Positions 31,431 through 39,689 of a stretch of 64,000 bases of DNA are shown piece after piece. How positions within the stretch are numbered: the first letter of the stretch is position 1; the number at the start of each line of letters is the position of its first letter. The notes under the pieces are model-generated. The model did no database searches and had not been told where the DNA came from. It worked only from the letters and a program-made list of their open reading frames with translations. The DNA is taken from NCBI GenBank assembly GCA_963717375.1, contig OY970329.1, positions 1,116,001 through 1,180,000 on the forward strand. The letters run 5' to 3'. A program made the position numbers and the translations under genes. The stretch is from VRUE01 sp963717375. Lineage in GTDB: Bacteria > Actinomycetota > Thermoleophilia > Solirubrobacterales > 70-9.

Positions 31431-32222
31431 CTACCCAATCCCCCGACAGCTCTTAACCACGTCCCCGGCAAGCTCACTGCCGTCGACGAAGACAAAGTCC
31501 CCGTGCGCAAAGAGCGACCCGCTCGGGCACGAGGCGCTGAGCAGGCTGCGCTTCTTACCCTTGTAGGTCCAGGTTTTGCGCAGGGTGGCGTTGAAGGAGG
31601 TCAGCGAGCCCTGCCCGCCGGTGATGGTCGGGATCGCGATCTCGGTCGAGGTGCCGTATTTGCCCGAGGCCTTTGAGATCACCCCTTCGGTGACGAAGGT
31701 GGTCGGGGCGGGGACGTTGGCGTGGACGTGGAAGATCAATGAGGGCTTACCGCCCTTGGGGGTGCCGTTGAAGATCAGTAGCGGCCCCGAGGCGCTGAAG
31801 GGGGCCTGTTCGGGGAAGGCAATCTCCGCGCCGACTCTGCCGGTTCCGACCAGGGCGTCCCCGCAAAGTGACTTTGCCTTCGCGGTCAGGGTCGAGCGCA
31901 GCTCGGCGGCCCGGCAGGTGGCCAGGCCCCTGGTGTAGAGGTGGCCGTGTTTGTCGAACTGCAAGGCCAGGGTCTGAAGGGCTGGGACGTGGCTGCCGTC
32001 GGCGCTTTTGACTGAGCCGGAGACGTTCAAGGTGATCGGCGCCGGGGTTGCCTTCGGCAGCGCCTTGGGGCTGACGCCGCCTTCGACTTCGACGATCAGG
32101 TTGCCAACCCGGATCACCTGGCCCGCGGCGCTGCTGATCAGCAGCGCCGCGGCGATTACCGCGACACCAAGCAATGCGCCGAGTGCCCTGAGGCGATGTG
32201 GCCTCCTCCCCGCCCCGATCAC
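31431..32222 (-). CDS. Secreted protein, paralogue of upstream gene
   Basis: 263 residues. A basic N-terminus and TM-like segment (about 14-34) form a signal peptide or anchor. The mature part has four Cys. Shared blocks with the 32219-33004 product include LPKATPAPITL, the GLATC/GLGTC turn, PLLIFN/PLLAFN and a YKGK...ASCP motif near the C-terminus, so this is a tandem duplication. Predicted beta-rich, with no enzymatic motif seen. The ATGA overlap with its paralogue implies coupling. Function unknown. Confidence 0.75.
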   Translation of the reverse strand: MIGAGRRPHRLRALGALLGVAVIAAALLISSAAGQVIRVGNLIVEVEGGVSPKALPKATPAPITLNVSGSVKSADGSHVPALQTLALQFDKHGHLYTRGLATCRAAELRSTLTAKAKSLCGDALVGTGRVGAEIAFPEQAPFSASGPLLIFNGTPKGGKPSLIFHVHANVPAPTTFVTEGVISKASGKYGTSTEIAIPTITGGQGSLTSFNATLRKTWTYKGKKRSLLSASCPSGSLFAHGDFVFVDGSELAGDVVKSCRGIG

Positions 32223-33004
32223 TTGCCCCTGACCTTGCAGTCGCGGTTCAGCGTCGCCGAGAGCGTCGTGGAGTCAGAGAACTCATAGCTCGCCTTGGCA
32301 AAGGCAAAGCTGGCGCCGGGGAAGCCCGGCGGGGCGGGGCAGGAGGCCGAGGCATAGCTCAGGGTCTTGCCCTTGTAGGTGTAGGTGTGGCCCAGGGAGA
32401 GGTTGAAGGCTGAGATGTAGCCGTATTCGGAGGCGATCTGGGGCAGGGTGCCGATCAGTTCGGTGCCAAAGCGCCCGCCCACCCTCTTGACTTCGAAGAC
32501 GATCACGTAGGTGAGCGGCAGCGGCGCGCCGGAGGCGACCTGGGCGAAGATCGCTTCGTGGCCTTTGTAGTGGGCGTTGAAGGCTAGGAGCGGGCCGTTT
32601 GAGGCAAAGGCGCCCTGGCCGGGCAGGGTGATCCGCGAGGTGACGTTGCCGTGGCCGATCAGGGCATCGGCGCAGGTGCGCTTGGCCTGCGCGGAGGAGG
32701 CCGAGTTCAACTCTGAAAGCGCGCAGGTGCCAAGGCCCTTGCTTTGGATCTTGCCGTTGGAGTTGACCGCGATCCGGATCCGCTGCAGTTTCGGCGGCGT
32801 GGAGCGATCGGCGGTGCCGATCTTGCCGCCGACGCGCACGGTTACCGGGGCGGGCTCAGAGCGCGGCAGCTTTTGCGGGGCGATGCCGCCGTTAAAGGCG
32901 ACCCGCAGGGAGCCCTTTTGGGCCAGCTCGGCGTGGGCGATGCCCGCCGCCACCAGCGCGCCGAGCGCGCCGGTGGCGGCGATCTTCGCGAAGCGGTTCC
33001 CCAT
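32219..33004 (-). CDS. Secreted protein, paralogue of downstream gene
   Basis: 261 residues with a clean signal peptide (residues 1-25, ending AGIAHAELA). Same architecture as the downstream paralogue: LPRSEPAPVTV near the N-terminus, GLGTCALSELNSASS, PLLAFNAHYKG, and YKGKTLSYASASCP. The rest looks like a beta-sandwich. The start lies 3 bases after the preceding gene. Function unknown; context suggests a wall-associated or extracellular role. Confidence 0.75.
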   Translation of the reverse strand: MGNRFAKIAATGALGALVAAGIAHAELAQKGSLRVAFNGGIAPQKLPRSEPAPVTVRVGGKIGTADRSTPPKLQRIRIAVNSNGKIQSKGLGTCALSELNSASSAQAKRTCADALIGHGNVTSRITLPGQGAFASNGPLLAFNAHYKGHEAIFAQVASGAPLPLTYVIVFEVKRVGGRFGTELIGTLPQIASEYGYISAFNLSLGHTYTYKGKTLSYASASCPAPPGFPGASFAFAKASYEFSDSTTLSATLNRDCKVRGK

Positions 33005-33007
33005 CCC

Positions 33008-33652
33008 CTAGCGCACCAGCGCGTAGGCGCAGATGTACTGGGCGGGGTCGTTTTCGGTCTGGTGCTCGGCGATCCGCCCGGTGCCGTCGACGGTCACGGT
33101 GCGGTAGTTGACGCCGTTGGTGTTGGCGTAGACGACGTTTGTGAACTGCTCTTCAGGGCCCGAGCCACTGCCGAGGTTGAGCACGCCGCGCGTGGAGTAG
33201 AGCTCCATCGGCGCCGGCAGCCAGCCGCCCTTGGCCGCGCAAGCGTCGGCGGCCTGGCCTTGGTTGGGGACTGCGGCGTTGGGGGCAGCGTCAAAGCAGA
33301 TGCCGCGGATCAAGACCGTGCCGCCAGGACAAGCGGCGGAGTGCCCACCGACGGTGTTGGCATTGCCGGCGGAGTCAGCAGAGGCGGCCTTGGGCACGGT
33401 GCCAAGCGCGGCGACGTTGATGTCAGCGCCGCTCAGTGAGCCGTTGGCGACCTTGGCGGCGTTGACCGCCCCGTTGGCGATCTTGCCGGTCGTAACCGCC
33501 TTGGCCTTGAGCTGGCGCGAGCCGACTGAGTTCTTGCCAAGCGCGGCCCAGGCGGTGCCGCTGAGCGCGCAGATAAGGGCGATAACAGCGATCACCAGCG
33601 CCGGCGAGGGCCGGCCGATCCACTTCTTGTCTTGTTGGGTCTGTCGCTGCAT
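33008..33652 (-). CDS. Secreted repeat-stalk protein, paralogue of 2659-3306 protein
   Basis: 214 residues. The N-terminal anchor RPSPALVIAVIALICALSG is nearly that of the product at 2659-3306, followed by the degenerate stalk (KNSVGSRQLKAKAVTTGKIANG). A distinct C-terminal half has four Cys and MELYSTRG, possibly a lectin-like or trypsin-inhibitor-like fold. AAAGGA sits before the ATG. Part of the downstream half of the secreted-protein cluster. Function unknown. Confidence 0.75.
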   Translation of the reverse strand: MQRQTQQDKKWIGRPSPALVIAVIALICALSGTAWAALGKNSVGSRQLKAKAVTTGKIANGAVNAAKVANGSLSGADINVAALGTVPKAASADSAGNANTVGGHSAACPGGTVLIRGICFDAAPNAAVPNQGQAADACAAKGGWLPAPMELYSTRGVLNLGSGSGPEEQFTNVVYANTNGVNYRTVTVDGTGRIAEHQTENDPAQYICAYALVR

Positions 33653-33711
33653 CGCTTTCCTTTGCTTGGGGTTTTGCGCCCCGGGGGGGCCCGTCTAAAG
33701 CTGTGTTTTGC

Positions 33712-36426
33712 CTAACGCCTGCGCTTGGAGCGGGCCTTGGCGCAGCCGGTCTTGGCCTTGACTTTCTGGCTCAGCGTCTTGGCGCTTTGGGCTGAGTATT
33801 CGACCGTGGCGCTGACCGGCGAAGCGCAGAGGTTGCGGGTGTTGGCCAAATAGCCGCGGCCGCCGCCAAAGAGGGTGAGGGCGAAGTGGCCGATCGGGGC
33901 GTCGGGGACGACTCCGACGATCGTGCGCAGGTGCCCGCCTTTGACCGAGGAGGAGATCGCTTCGGGCATCAGCGTCACCTGGCCGGCCAAGATGAAGACG
34001 AGGTGGGGCAGCTTGCCGAAACCACTGACCGCGTAGGCGGGGCCTTCAAGCGGAGCTTCAAGCAGCGGCGTGTCGGTGCGAACGGTGCCGATCGCCGCTC
34101 TTCCCGCGCAGCGTTCAGATGCCAACTGGGCGCGCGAGCAGATGTTCTTGAGGTGGCGCTGGTCGATCTCAAAGGCCCGCGGCAAGGTCACCGCGACCGA
34201 TTTGATGTTGGCGTCGCCCCGGCGGGTGCGCAGGTCAAAGCGAAGTGCTGGGTTCTTGCCGCGGGCGGCGGCTCCCCCGCCGAGCTTGGTGATCGTCATC
34301 TGCGGCTTGAAGGGCAAGGTGGCGCAGTTGGTCGCGGTGAAGGGCGAGGAGAAAGCGGCCAGGGTGCCTTCGTCACCGATCCCCTGCGAGGCAACTGCGG
34401 CGGGGGTGCAGTTGGTCGGGTTGATCATGAAGTTGGGCTTATCGATGTTGACCTGGATCGAGCGCATCCGGATCGGTACCCCGCCGATGATCGAGGGGAC
34501 AGTTTCTGAGTCGGCAACGACGTGGGCGTCGGCTTGGTCGATGTGAAGCGCGACCCGCACGACCACGGTGCCGTAGTCATAGGGCCCAGCCAAGGCGGGG
34601 GTGATCGCGACCAGCGAGAGCGGGGCGCCTTTGAAGGGGCCGGCCATGTAGAGGTGGCCGGTGGCGTGGAAGGGGTGGGTGCCGGGGCCGGCGGCGACGT
34701 TTGTTGTGCCGATCGCTGATGGTGCGGGGCAGCTTGGGGAGGCAAGCTCTGAGCGGCCGAGGCGGTTGGCGGCGGCCAGGATCGCTGCCTCAGAGCAGTA
34801 AGTGACGCCGTGTAGGTCGGCGGTGAGCCCCGCGGGCATGGTGAAGTTCAGCTTGCCGAGGTACTGATCGCCGTCATCGCGATCGAGCTTCAGCGTGAAG
34901 GAGCTGTGGGCGCCGGCGGCGGGGTTTGAGGTGCCGGCGGCAAGGCGCGGGTTGAAGGGACGCGGCACGCCGGGGCAGGCCGAGCCGCCGGGGCCGGAGC
35001 TGATCCCCAGGCCGAGGTCGGAGGTCTGATCGGGCAGGACCGCGTTCCAGGGATAGAGGCGGGTCGTGGCGGTGTAGGTGGCGCAGCGGGTCGGGGTCGC
35101 GAGGACGCCGCGATCGGAGGCAAAGAGGTGGAAGGAGAAGCGATCGAAGGGCAACTGGGGCAGGCCTTCGAAGACCGCGGTCAGCTGGCCGGTCTGTGGG
35201 TCGGGCAGGAGCTTGCCGACGAGCTTGGCGTGGATGCCGTAGCCGTCGGCGAAGAGGAAGAGGCGGTACTGGTTTCCGGGTTGGGGCGCACCGAAGTAGA
35301 TCGAGCCGGTGATGTCGCCGGGCAGGGCGGCGGAGGAGATCAGGGCGGTGCCGATCTTTGAGTTGTCGGGGCAGTTGGCAGGGCCTTCGACCCCAAAGCC
35401 GGCCTCGGCATCTGAGCAGGCGCTTTGGCCATCGGCGGCGTCGGGGTTGATCGTCAGCCCCTTGGGCAGGGTGAGGACCGAGGCGCGGATCTCTGAGGGC
35501 GAGGCGGCAAAGCCCTGGGTCTGGGGGGCGCCGATTTCCAGTTCAAGGCCTGAGGGCGAGTCGGCTTCGGTGCTGGTCAGGCGGGCGTGGACGAAGGGGT
35601 TAAAGCTCTGGCGGATGCATTCGGTGATCGCTGGGTAGGAGGACTCCGCGTGGGAGAGGTTTGCGGGGTCTTGGTAGGTCTGCACGTCAAGCGTGGTGGT
35701 CAGGTCTTCGCCGCTGCAGACGCCGGGATTGCCGGTCAGGGGTGCGACCGGCATGCTGGCTTTGACCCCTTCTGGGATGCCGATGCAGCTGGTGTCAGCG
35801 GCACCCGGGCAGCCCGCCGGGGTGCTGGGTGAGCCTTTGGGGAAGCGATCGAGGTCGTGTTCGGCTTTGGCCGGGAAGCCCCAGAAGGTCAGGTTGGCGG
35901 CCTCCAGCGGCGCCAGCTGGGTGATCCCACTGACGGTGAAGCGCAGGCCGTAGTCCGTCGCCGAGCGGGTCGTGACCGGGATCGCGATCGGGATGTTCAG
36001 GGTCGGCGCGACGAAGGCAAAGCGGGCGGTTTCCGACGGCCCGGCTTCGACGCTGTAGATCGGGGCTGTGCCTAGGAGGTAGTTGGGGTTTGATTCGTAG
36101 TTGGCGCGCAGGGTTACCAGGCCCGCCTGGGCACCAGGCGGGCAGCTGTTTAGCGAGAAGTCCACCGCCCGGCACTGGGTCAATACGGAGGGGTTGCCGA
36201 AGATCCCCTCGGGGGTGTTGAAGGTGATGTTGCGGGCGACTTCGGGCGCGCCGGCGTCTTTAAGTTTGAAAGCGGTGGTGAGGTCGGGGTGCCCGCCGGC
36301 CAGCGAGGTCGAGGAGGTGGTGGTGAATTCTTCGATCTGCTGGGCGGCTTGGGCGGGGATCGCGAAGATCGCCAGCGAGGCCAGGGCAGCGCTCAGCGCC
36401 AGGGTGATGGTCTTGGTCTTAGACAT
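33712..36426 (-). CDS. Large secreted 'GGHPD'-type protein (D)
   Basis: 904 residues from ATG at 36426, with GGGGGAG nine bases upstream. A signal peptide of about 28 residues is followed by AGGHPDLTTAFKL, the motif I use to name this lineage-associated family. Internally the family shows repeated C-P-x-x-S-x-I/V-G motifs, a GSIYFGAPQPGNQYRLFLFADGYG block, DPQTGQLTAVF and PFDRFSFHLF. Probably several beta-sandwich domains with disulfides. The extreme C-terminus is basic. Role unknown, likely in the cell envelope or secreted. It pairs with the propeller protein upstream (2-base gap). Confidence 0.8.
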   Translation of the reverse strand: MSKTKTITLALSAALASLAIFAIPAQAAQQIEEFTTTSSTSLAGGHPDLTTAFKLKDAGAPEVARNITFNTPEGIFGNPSVLTQCRAVDFSLNSCPPGAQAGLVTLRANYESNPNYLLGTAPIYSVEAGPSETARFAFVAPTLNIPIAIPVTTRSATDYGLRFTVSGITQLAPLEAANLTFWGFPAKAEHDLDRFPKGSPSTPAGCPGAADTSCIGIPEGVKASMPVAPLTGNPGVCSGEDLTTTLDVQTYQDPANLSHAESSYPAITECIRQSFNPFVHARLTSTEADSPSGLELEIGAPQTQGFAASPSEIRASVLTLPKGLTINPDAADGQSACSDAEAGFGVEGPANCPDNSKIGTALISSAALPGDITGSIYFGAPQPGNQYRLFLFADGYGIHAKLVGKLLPDPQTGQLTAVFEGLPQLPFDRFSFHLFASDRGVLATPTRCATYTATTRLYPWNAVLPDQTSDLGLGISSGPGGSACPGVPRPFNPRLAAGTSNPAAGAHSSFTLKLDRDDGDQYLGKLNFTMPAGLTADLHGVTYCSEAAILAAANRLGRSELASPSCPAPSAIGTTNVAAGPGTHPFHATGHLYMAGPFKGAPLSLVAITPALAGPYDYGTVVVRVALHIDQADAHVVADSETVPSIIGGVPIRMRSIQVNIDKPNFMINPTNCTPAAVASQGIGDEGTLAAFSSPFTATNCATLPFKPQMTITKLGGGAAARGKNPALRFDLRTRRGDANIKSVAVTLPRAFEIDQRHLKNICSRAQLASERCAGRAAIGTVRTDTPLLEAPLEGPAYAVSGFGKLPHLVFILAGQVTLMPEAISSSVKGGHLRTIVGVVPDAPIGHFALTLFGGGRGYLANTRNLCASPVSATVEYSAQSAKTLSQKVKAKTGCAKARSKRRR

Positions 36427-36428
36427 GC

Positions 36429-39400
36429 TTAGTGGCTCCCCCTGCTCTGGCTCTTGGTGGCGTGGTGCTTTTTGGCGTGGCTCTTTTTCTTCGGCACGCA
36501 TCTGCCGCGTTTCTTTGCCTGGCCTTTGCGGCAACTGAGGGCTTTGGCCTTTGCCTTCTCGTTGCCGGGGATGGTCGGCCCGCCGGTTCTGATCGGCGGC
36601 GAGGGAGCGCTTTGGGTGCCGGGACCGTGGCACTCATCAGAGGCCGCGCAGGGCCCGGGGCCGGGGATCGAGAAGAAGCCGCCGTTTGAGCGGGCGTCAT
36701 AGATCCTCGTCACCGTGCCCGAGTTTTGGTCTTCGGCCGCCGCGAGGCGATCGTGGGTGAAGAAGTAGGCGTCGGTGCCGTCTGAGGAGACCGAGAGCAG
36801 GCCCGAGTCAAAGGGGCTGATCCCTGAGGAGATCAGCTCGGCGGGACCGCCGGAGGACTCATAGACGTCGAGGCGGTGGTCAGAGTCGTTCAGAACCAGA
36901 GTGGCGAGCGTGCTGAAGAAGACGCGGCCGTCATCGGTCAGGCTGAGTCCATTCGGGGCAAGCAGTGCATCGGCGGCAAGGCTCGAATCGGCGGTGCCCG
37001 TGGTGTCGCAGGAGGCGCACGCCAGATGATCGCCGTCTGCGTCATGACGGAAAACGCTGCGGAAGCCGAAGCTGTCGGTCCCGGTCAGCGACAAGTCACT
37101 GACGAAGACCGCGTAGCGGCCGTTGGCGCTCGCCTGGAAGTCGCCCGTCTGGCGCTTCGCCGCTTGGCTTACCGAGTGCAAGACCAGCGGGTTGTTTGGC
37201 TCCAAGGTGGCGATGAAGACCGGTGAGCCGCCTGGAGCGGTTAGGTAGAGGTTGGGCTGGTCGAGGGTGCCTTCGGAGCCGTCGAGCTGCTCGGGGCTGA
37301 GGAAGTAGACGTCGCCGCTGTCCGTGGCCACTCCCCCACCGCCGCCGACGGCGACGGCGCCGCAGTCGGCGGTGCCGGTGACGGAGTTCCAGTGGCTGCG
37401 GGCGGAGTTGGCAACCGGGTTGCAACTCGTGGAGTTGCCGGCCGAGACCAGGCTCAGGGCAACGTTGCCGTCGCTGTCGACGTCTGCCTCATAGATGTCG
37501 GCGCTCGAATCGGTGTCATCTGCAGGCAACAGCGCGTCTTTGCTGGTGAAGAAGACTTTCGAGCCGTCTGAGCTCATGCCGTCGTAGAGGACGCCGGTGG
37601 TTGTGGTTGGGGCTAGGTCGACGCTTCCTTGTGAGCCGGCCAGGTGCAGGTAGGGGTGGAGGTATTCGTTGCCGGCGGAGTCGCTGCTTACTTTCTGGGC
37701 GAAGAGGACCCGTGAGCCGTCGGCGGAGATGTCGAGCTCGGAGATCCCCGCACCCGTCATCGTCGACCCGCCCGAAGTGGTCGAGACGATCTCGGTCTCC
37801 CCCGCGCTCAGGTCGCGCTCATAGATCGTGAGGTCGCCGCTGTTGTCGTTTGCGCCGGGCTCGAAGGCGTATTTGGATGCGAAGACGAGGTGCTGCCCAT
37901 TGGCTGAGAAGTACTTGCCGACTTTGCCTTCGGGCATCGCCGAAGGCACGCCGGGATCGAGCGAGCCGGCAATGCCCTGGACCAGCTGTCCACCCGGCAG
38001 GCGGACGGGGATGCCGGTTTCAAGACCGGAGCTAAAGCAGGGGCTGCAGAGGCCAGCGCCGGCAAAGGCGAGGCTGTCGAGGCCCGAGCTTGCTTCGCCC
38101 AAGACCGAGGAGAAGGGACCCGAGGCGGGGTTGAGGTCAGAGGGCAGACCGAGGTAGTTGGTGCTCCAGCCGTTGGCGCCGCGGGTGGCGAGGTAGGGGT
38201 CGACACCGCGGTTGGTCGCGTGCCAGGGACCGGGGATCGCCCCTGCGTGCACGCCGTAGAGAACGCGACCCTTCGCATCCGGGTAGCCGCCGAAGGGCTT
38301 TTGCCCCGGCACAAGCGAAGACTCCACTTCATAACCCCCGGTGCTGCGGGCCGAGACCAGCTCATAGGCGCGGCAGTCGGGCAGCGAGGCGGCGCCTGTC
38401 TGCTTGCGGGCGAGGGCGTTGGGGCAGGAGTCGGCGCCTCCAAATGGAGACGGGTAGGTCTTGAACGTCTTGTCGGGACCGTAGGTGGTGCCGACGGAGT
38501 TGGTCGCGACCAGGCGGGCGTGGTAAGTCGTGTTGGGTGCAAGGCCTCCGATCAGGGCTCCGCCTGCTTTGACCGGGAGGATGCTGAACGGAGCCTGCAC
38601 TTCCGGAGTGCTGTTGCCGTAGCTGGTGTCGGTGCCGTATTCGAAGTGGTAGGTGGCCTGCGAGACACTGGCGGAGAGCTGCCCGTGCAGCACGGCCTGA
38701 TCCGTGCGGATTCCATCCACTGAAAGCTGCCCCAGCCCATAAGGGGCTGACGCCGGTTCGCGATGGAAGACGCTGATTTTCGAACCTTCGGCGACGAAGA
38801 GAGTTTCGCCGGTGACATCGAAGGCGATGCCACCTTCACCTTCAGCGACGCCGTTCAGCAGTTCAAACGGCGTGCTTTTGACCAGTGGATCCGAGTAGTG
38901 GACACCGACGATCTTGGCGCCCTGGCGGGAATAGACGTCGTTGGTCGAGGGGTCGACGGCGAGAAACGTGCTCACCGGAAGACCGGTTTCGCCCTCGTTC
39001 GCGAAGTCGGCAGTCGAATCGAACCTGTTGATCCCTTCCGGGCTGCGGAGATAGAAGTTGCCCAGCCCGTCGGAGACGGCGGGGTTGGGGAAGGCGTATT
39101 CCCACCCGGAAAGAGTTTTGTTGACGCCGGTGGCTTTGCCTTCGGTGGTCAGTTCTCCAGCATGAAAAGCAGCATCGAAGCCGTAGTAAAAGCCCCATAG
39201 CTTGCCGTCGGGACCAACCCCAACGGAACCCGTGAATCCTTCGAAGGCTTCGAAGAAAAGCGACTGCGGGTTGGCGGCTAGTGATTCTCCGGCGGGGCCG
39301 AATGCCCAGAACTGTTCAAGGCCGGAGTAGAGCCCATTGGTTGCGAAGGTAGAAGTGAAGACGTAGATGTTCCCCTGTGTCGGTCCGCCACTGTTGTCGA

Positions 39401-39689
39401 CGGTTACGAATTCACCGCCGCCGACCTGAAGACTCGGTGAGCCGGTAGCAGCGAAGTCCACCGGGTTGCCGTTGGGGTCGAACTGATCGATCCGGCCGCT
39501 CTCGAAGACCAAGAGGTTGCCGGTGGCGCGGTTGAACACGATGTCACCGACGTTGCTCAGGCCGCCAATGCCGGCTCCGTCAAAGGAGGACTGGTACTGG
39601 AAGGGATCGCTAGGAGCAGCGCTTGCCTGAGTCGCAGGGATGGCGAAGAGCGCCGCCGCAGCCAGAGCACTGACCAAAAGCCGCCTCAT
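36429..39689 (-). CDS. Secreted beta-propeller protein with one Fn3-like domain (C)
   Basis: 1086 residues. A signal peptide (1-25, ending ASA) precedes a predicted NHL/WD-like propeller (about 35-310), one Fn3-like domain (about 323-415, with YHFEYGTDTSYG), a conserved Cys motif (CPNALARKQTG then LPDCRAYE), then a second TolB-like propeller (about 500-1000). The C-terminal 40 residues are Lys/His-rich, perhaps a wall-binding tail. The ATGA overlap with the upstream gene marks an operon. Likely extracellular; adhesion or ligand binding is a guess from the fold. Confidence 0.8.
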   Translation of the reverse strand: MRRLLVSALAAAALFAIPATQASAAPSDPFQYQSSFDGAGIGGLSNVGDIVFNRATGNLLVFESGRIDQFDPNGNPVDFAATGSPSLQVGGGEFVTVDNSGGPTQGNIYVFTSTFATNGLYSGLEQFWAFGPAGESLAANPQSLFFEAFEGFTGSVGVGPDGKLWGFYYGFDAAFHAGELTTEGKATGVNKTLSGWEYAFPNPAVSDGLGNFYLRSPEGINRFDSTADFANEGETGLPVSTFLAVDPSTNDVYSRQGAKIVGVHYSDPLVKSTPFELLNGVAEGEGGIAFDVTGETLFVAEGSKISVFHREPASAPYGLGQLSVDGIRTDQAVLHGQLSASVSQATYHFEYGTDTSYGNSTPEVQAPFSILPVKAGGALIGGLAPNTTYHARLVATNSVGTTYGPDKTFKTYPSPFGGADSCPNALARKQTGAASLPDCRAYELVSARSTGGYEVESSLVPGQKPFGGYPDAKGRVLYGVHAGAIPGPWHATNRGVDPYLATRGANGWSTNYLGLPSDLNPASGPFSSVLGEASSGLDSLAFAGAGLCSPCFSSGLETGIPVRLPGGQLVQGIAGSLDPGVPSAMPEGKVGKYFSANGQHLVFASKYAFEPGANDNSGDLTIYERDLSAGETEIVSTTSGGSTMTGAGISELDISADGSRVLFAQKVSSDSAGNEYLHPYLHLAGSQGSVDLAPTTTTGVLYDGMSSDGSKVFFTSKDALLPADDTDSSADIYEADVDSDGNVALSLVSAGNSTSCNPVANSARSHWNSVTGTADCGAVAVGGGGGVATDSGDVYFLSPEQLDGSEGTLDQPNLYLTAPGGSPVFIATLEPNNPLVLHSVSQAAKRQTGDFQASANGRYAVFVSDLSLTGTDSFGFRSVFRHDADGDHLACASCDTTGTADSSLAADALLAPNGLSLTDDGRVFFSTLATLVLNDSDHRLDVYESSGGPAELISSGISPFDSGLLSVSSDGTDAYFFTHDRLAAAEDQNSGTVTRIYDARSNGGFFSIPGPGPCAASDECHGPGTQSAPSPPIRTGGPTIPGNEKAKAKALSCRKGQAKKRGRCVPKKKSHAKKHHATKSQSRGSH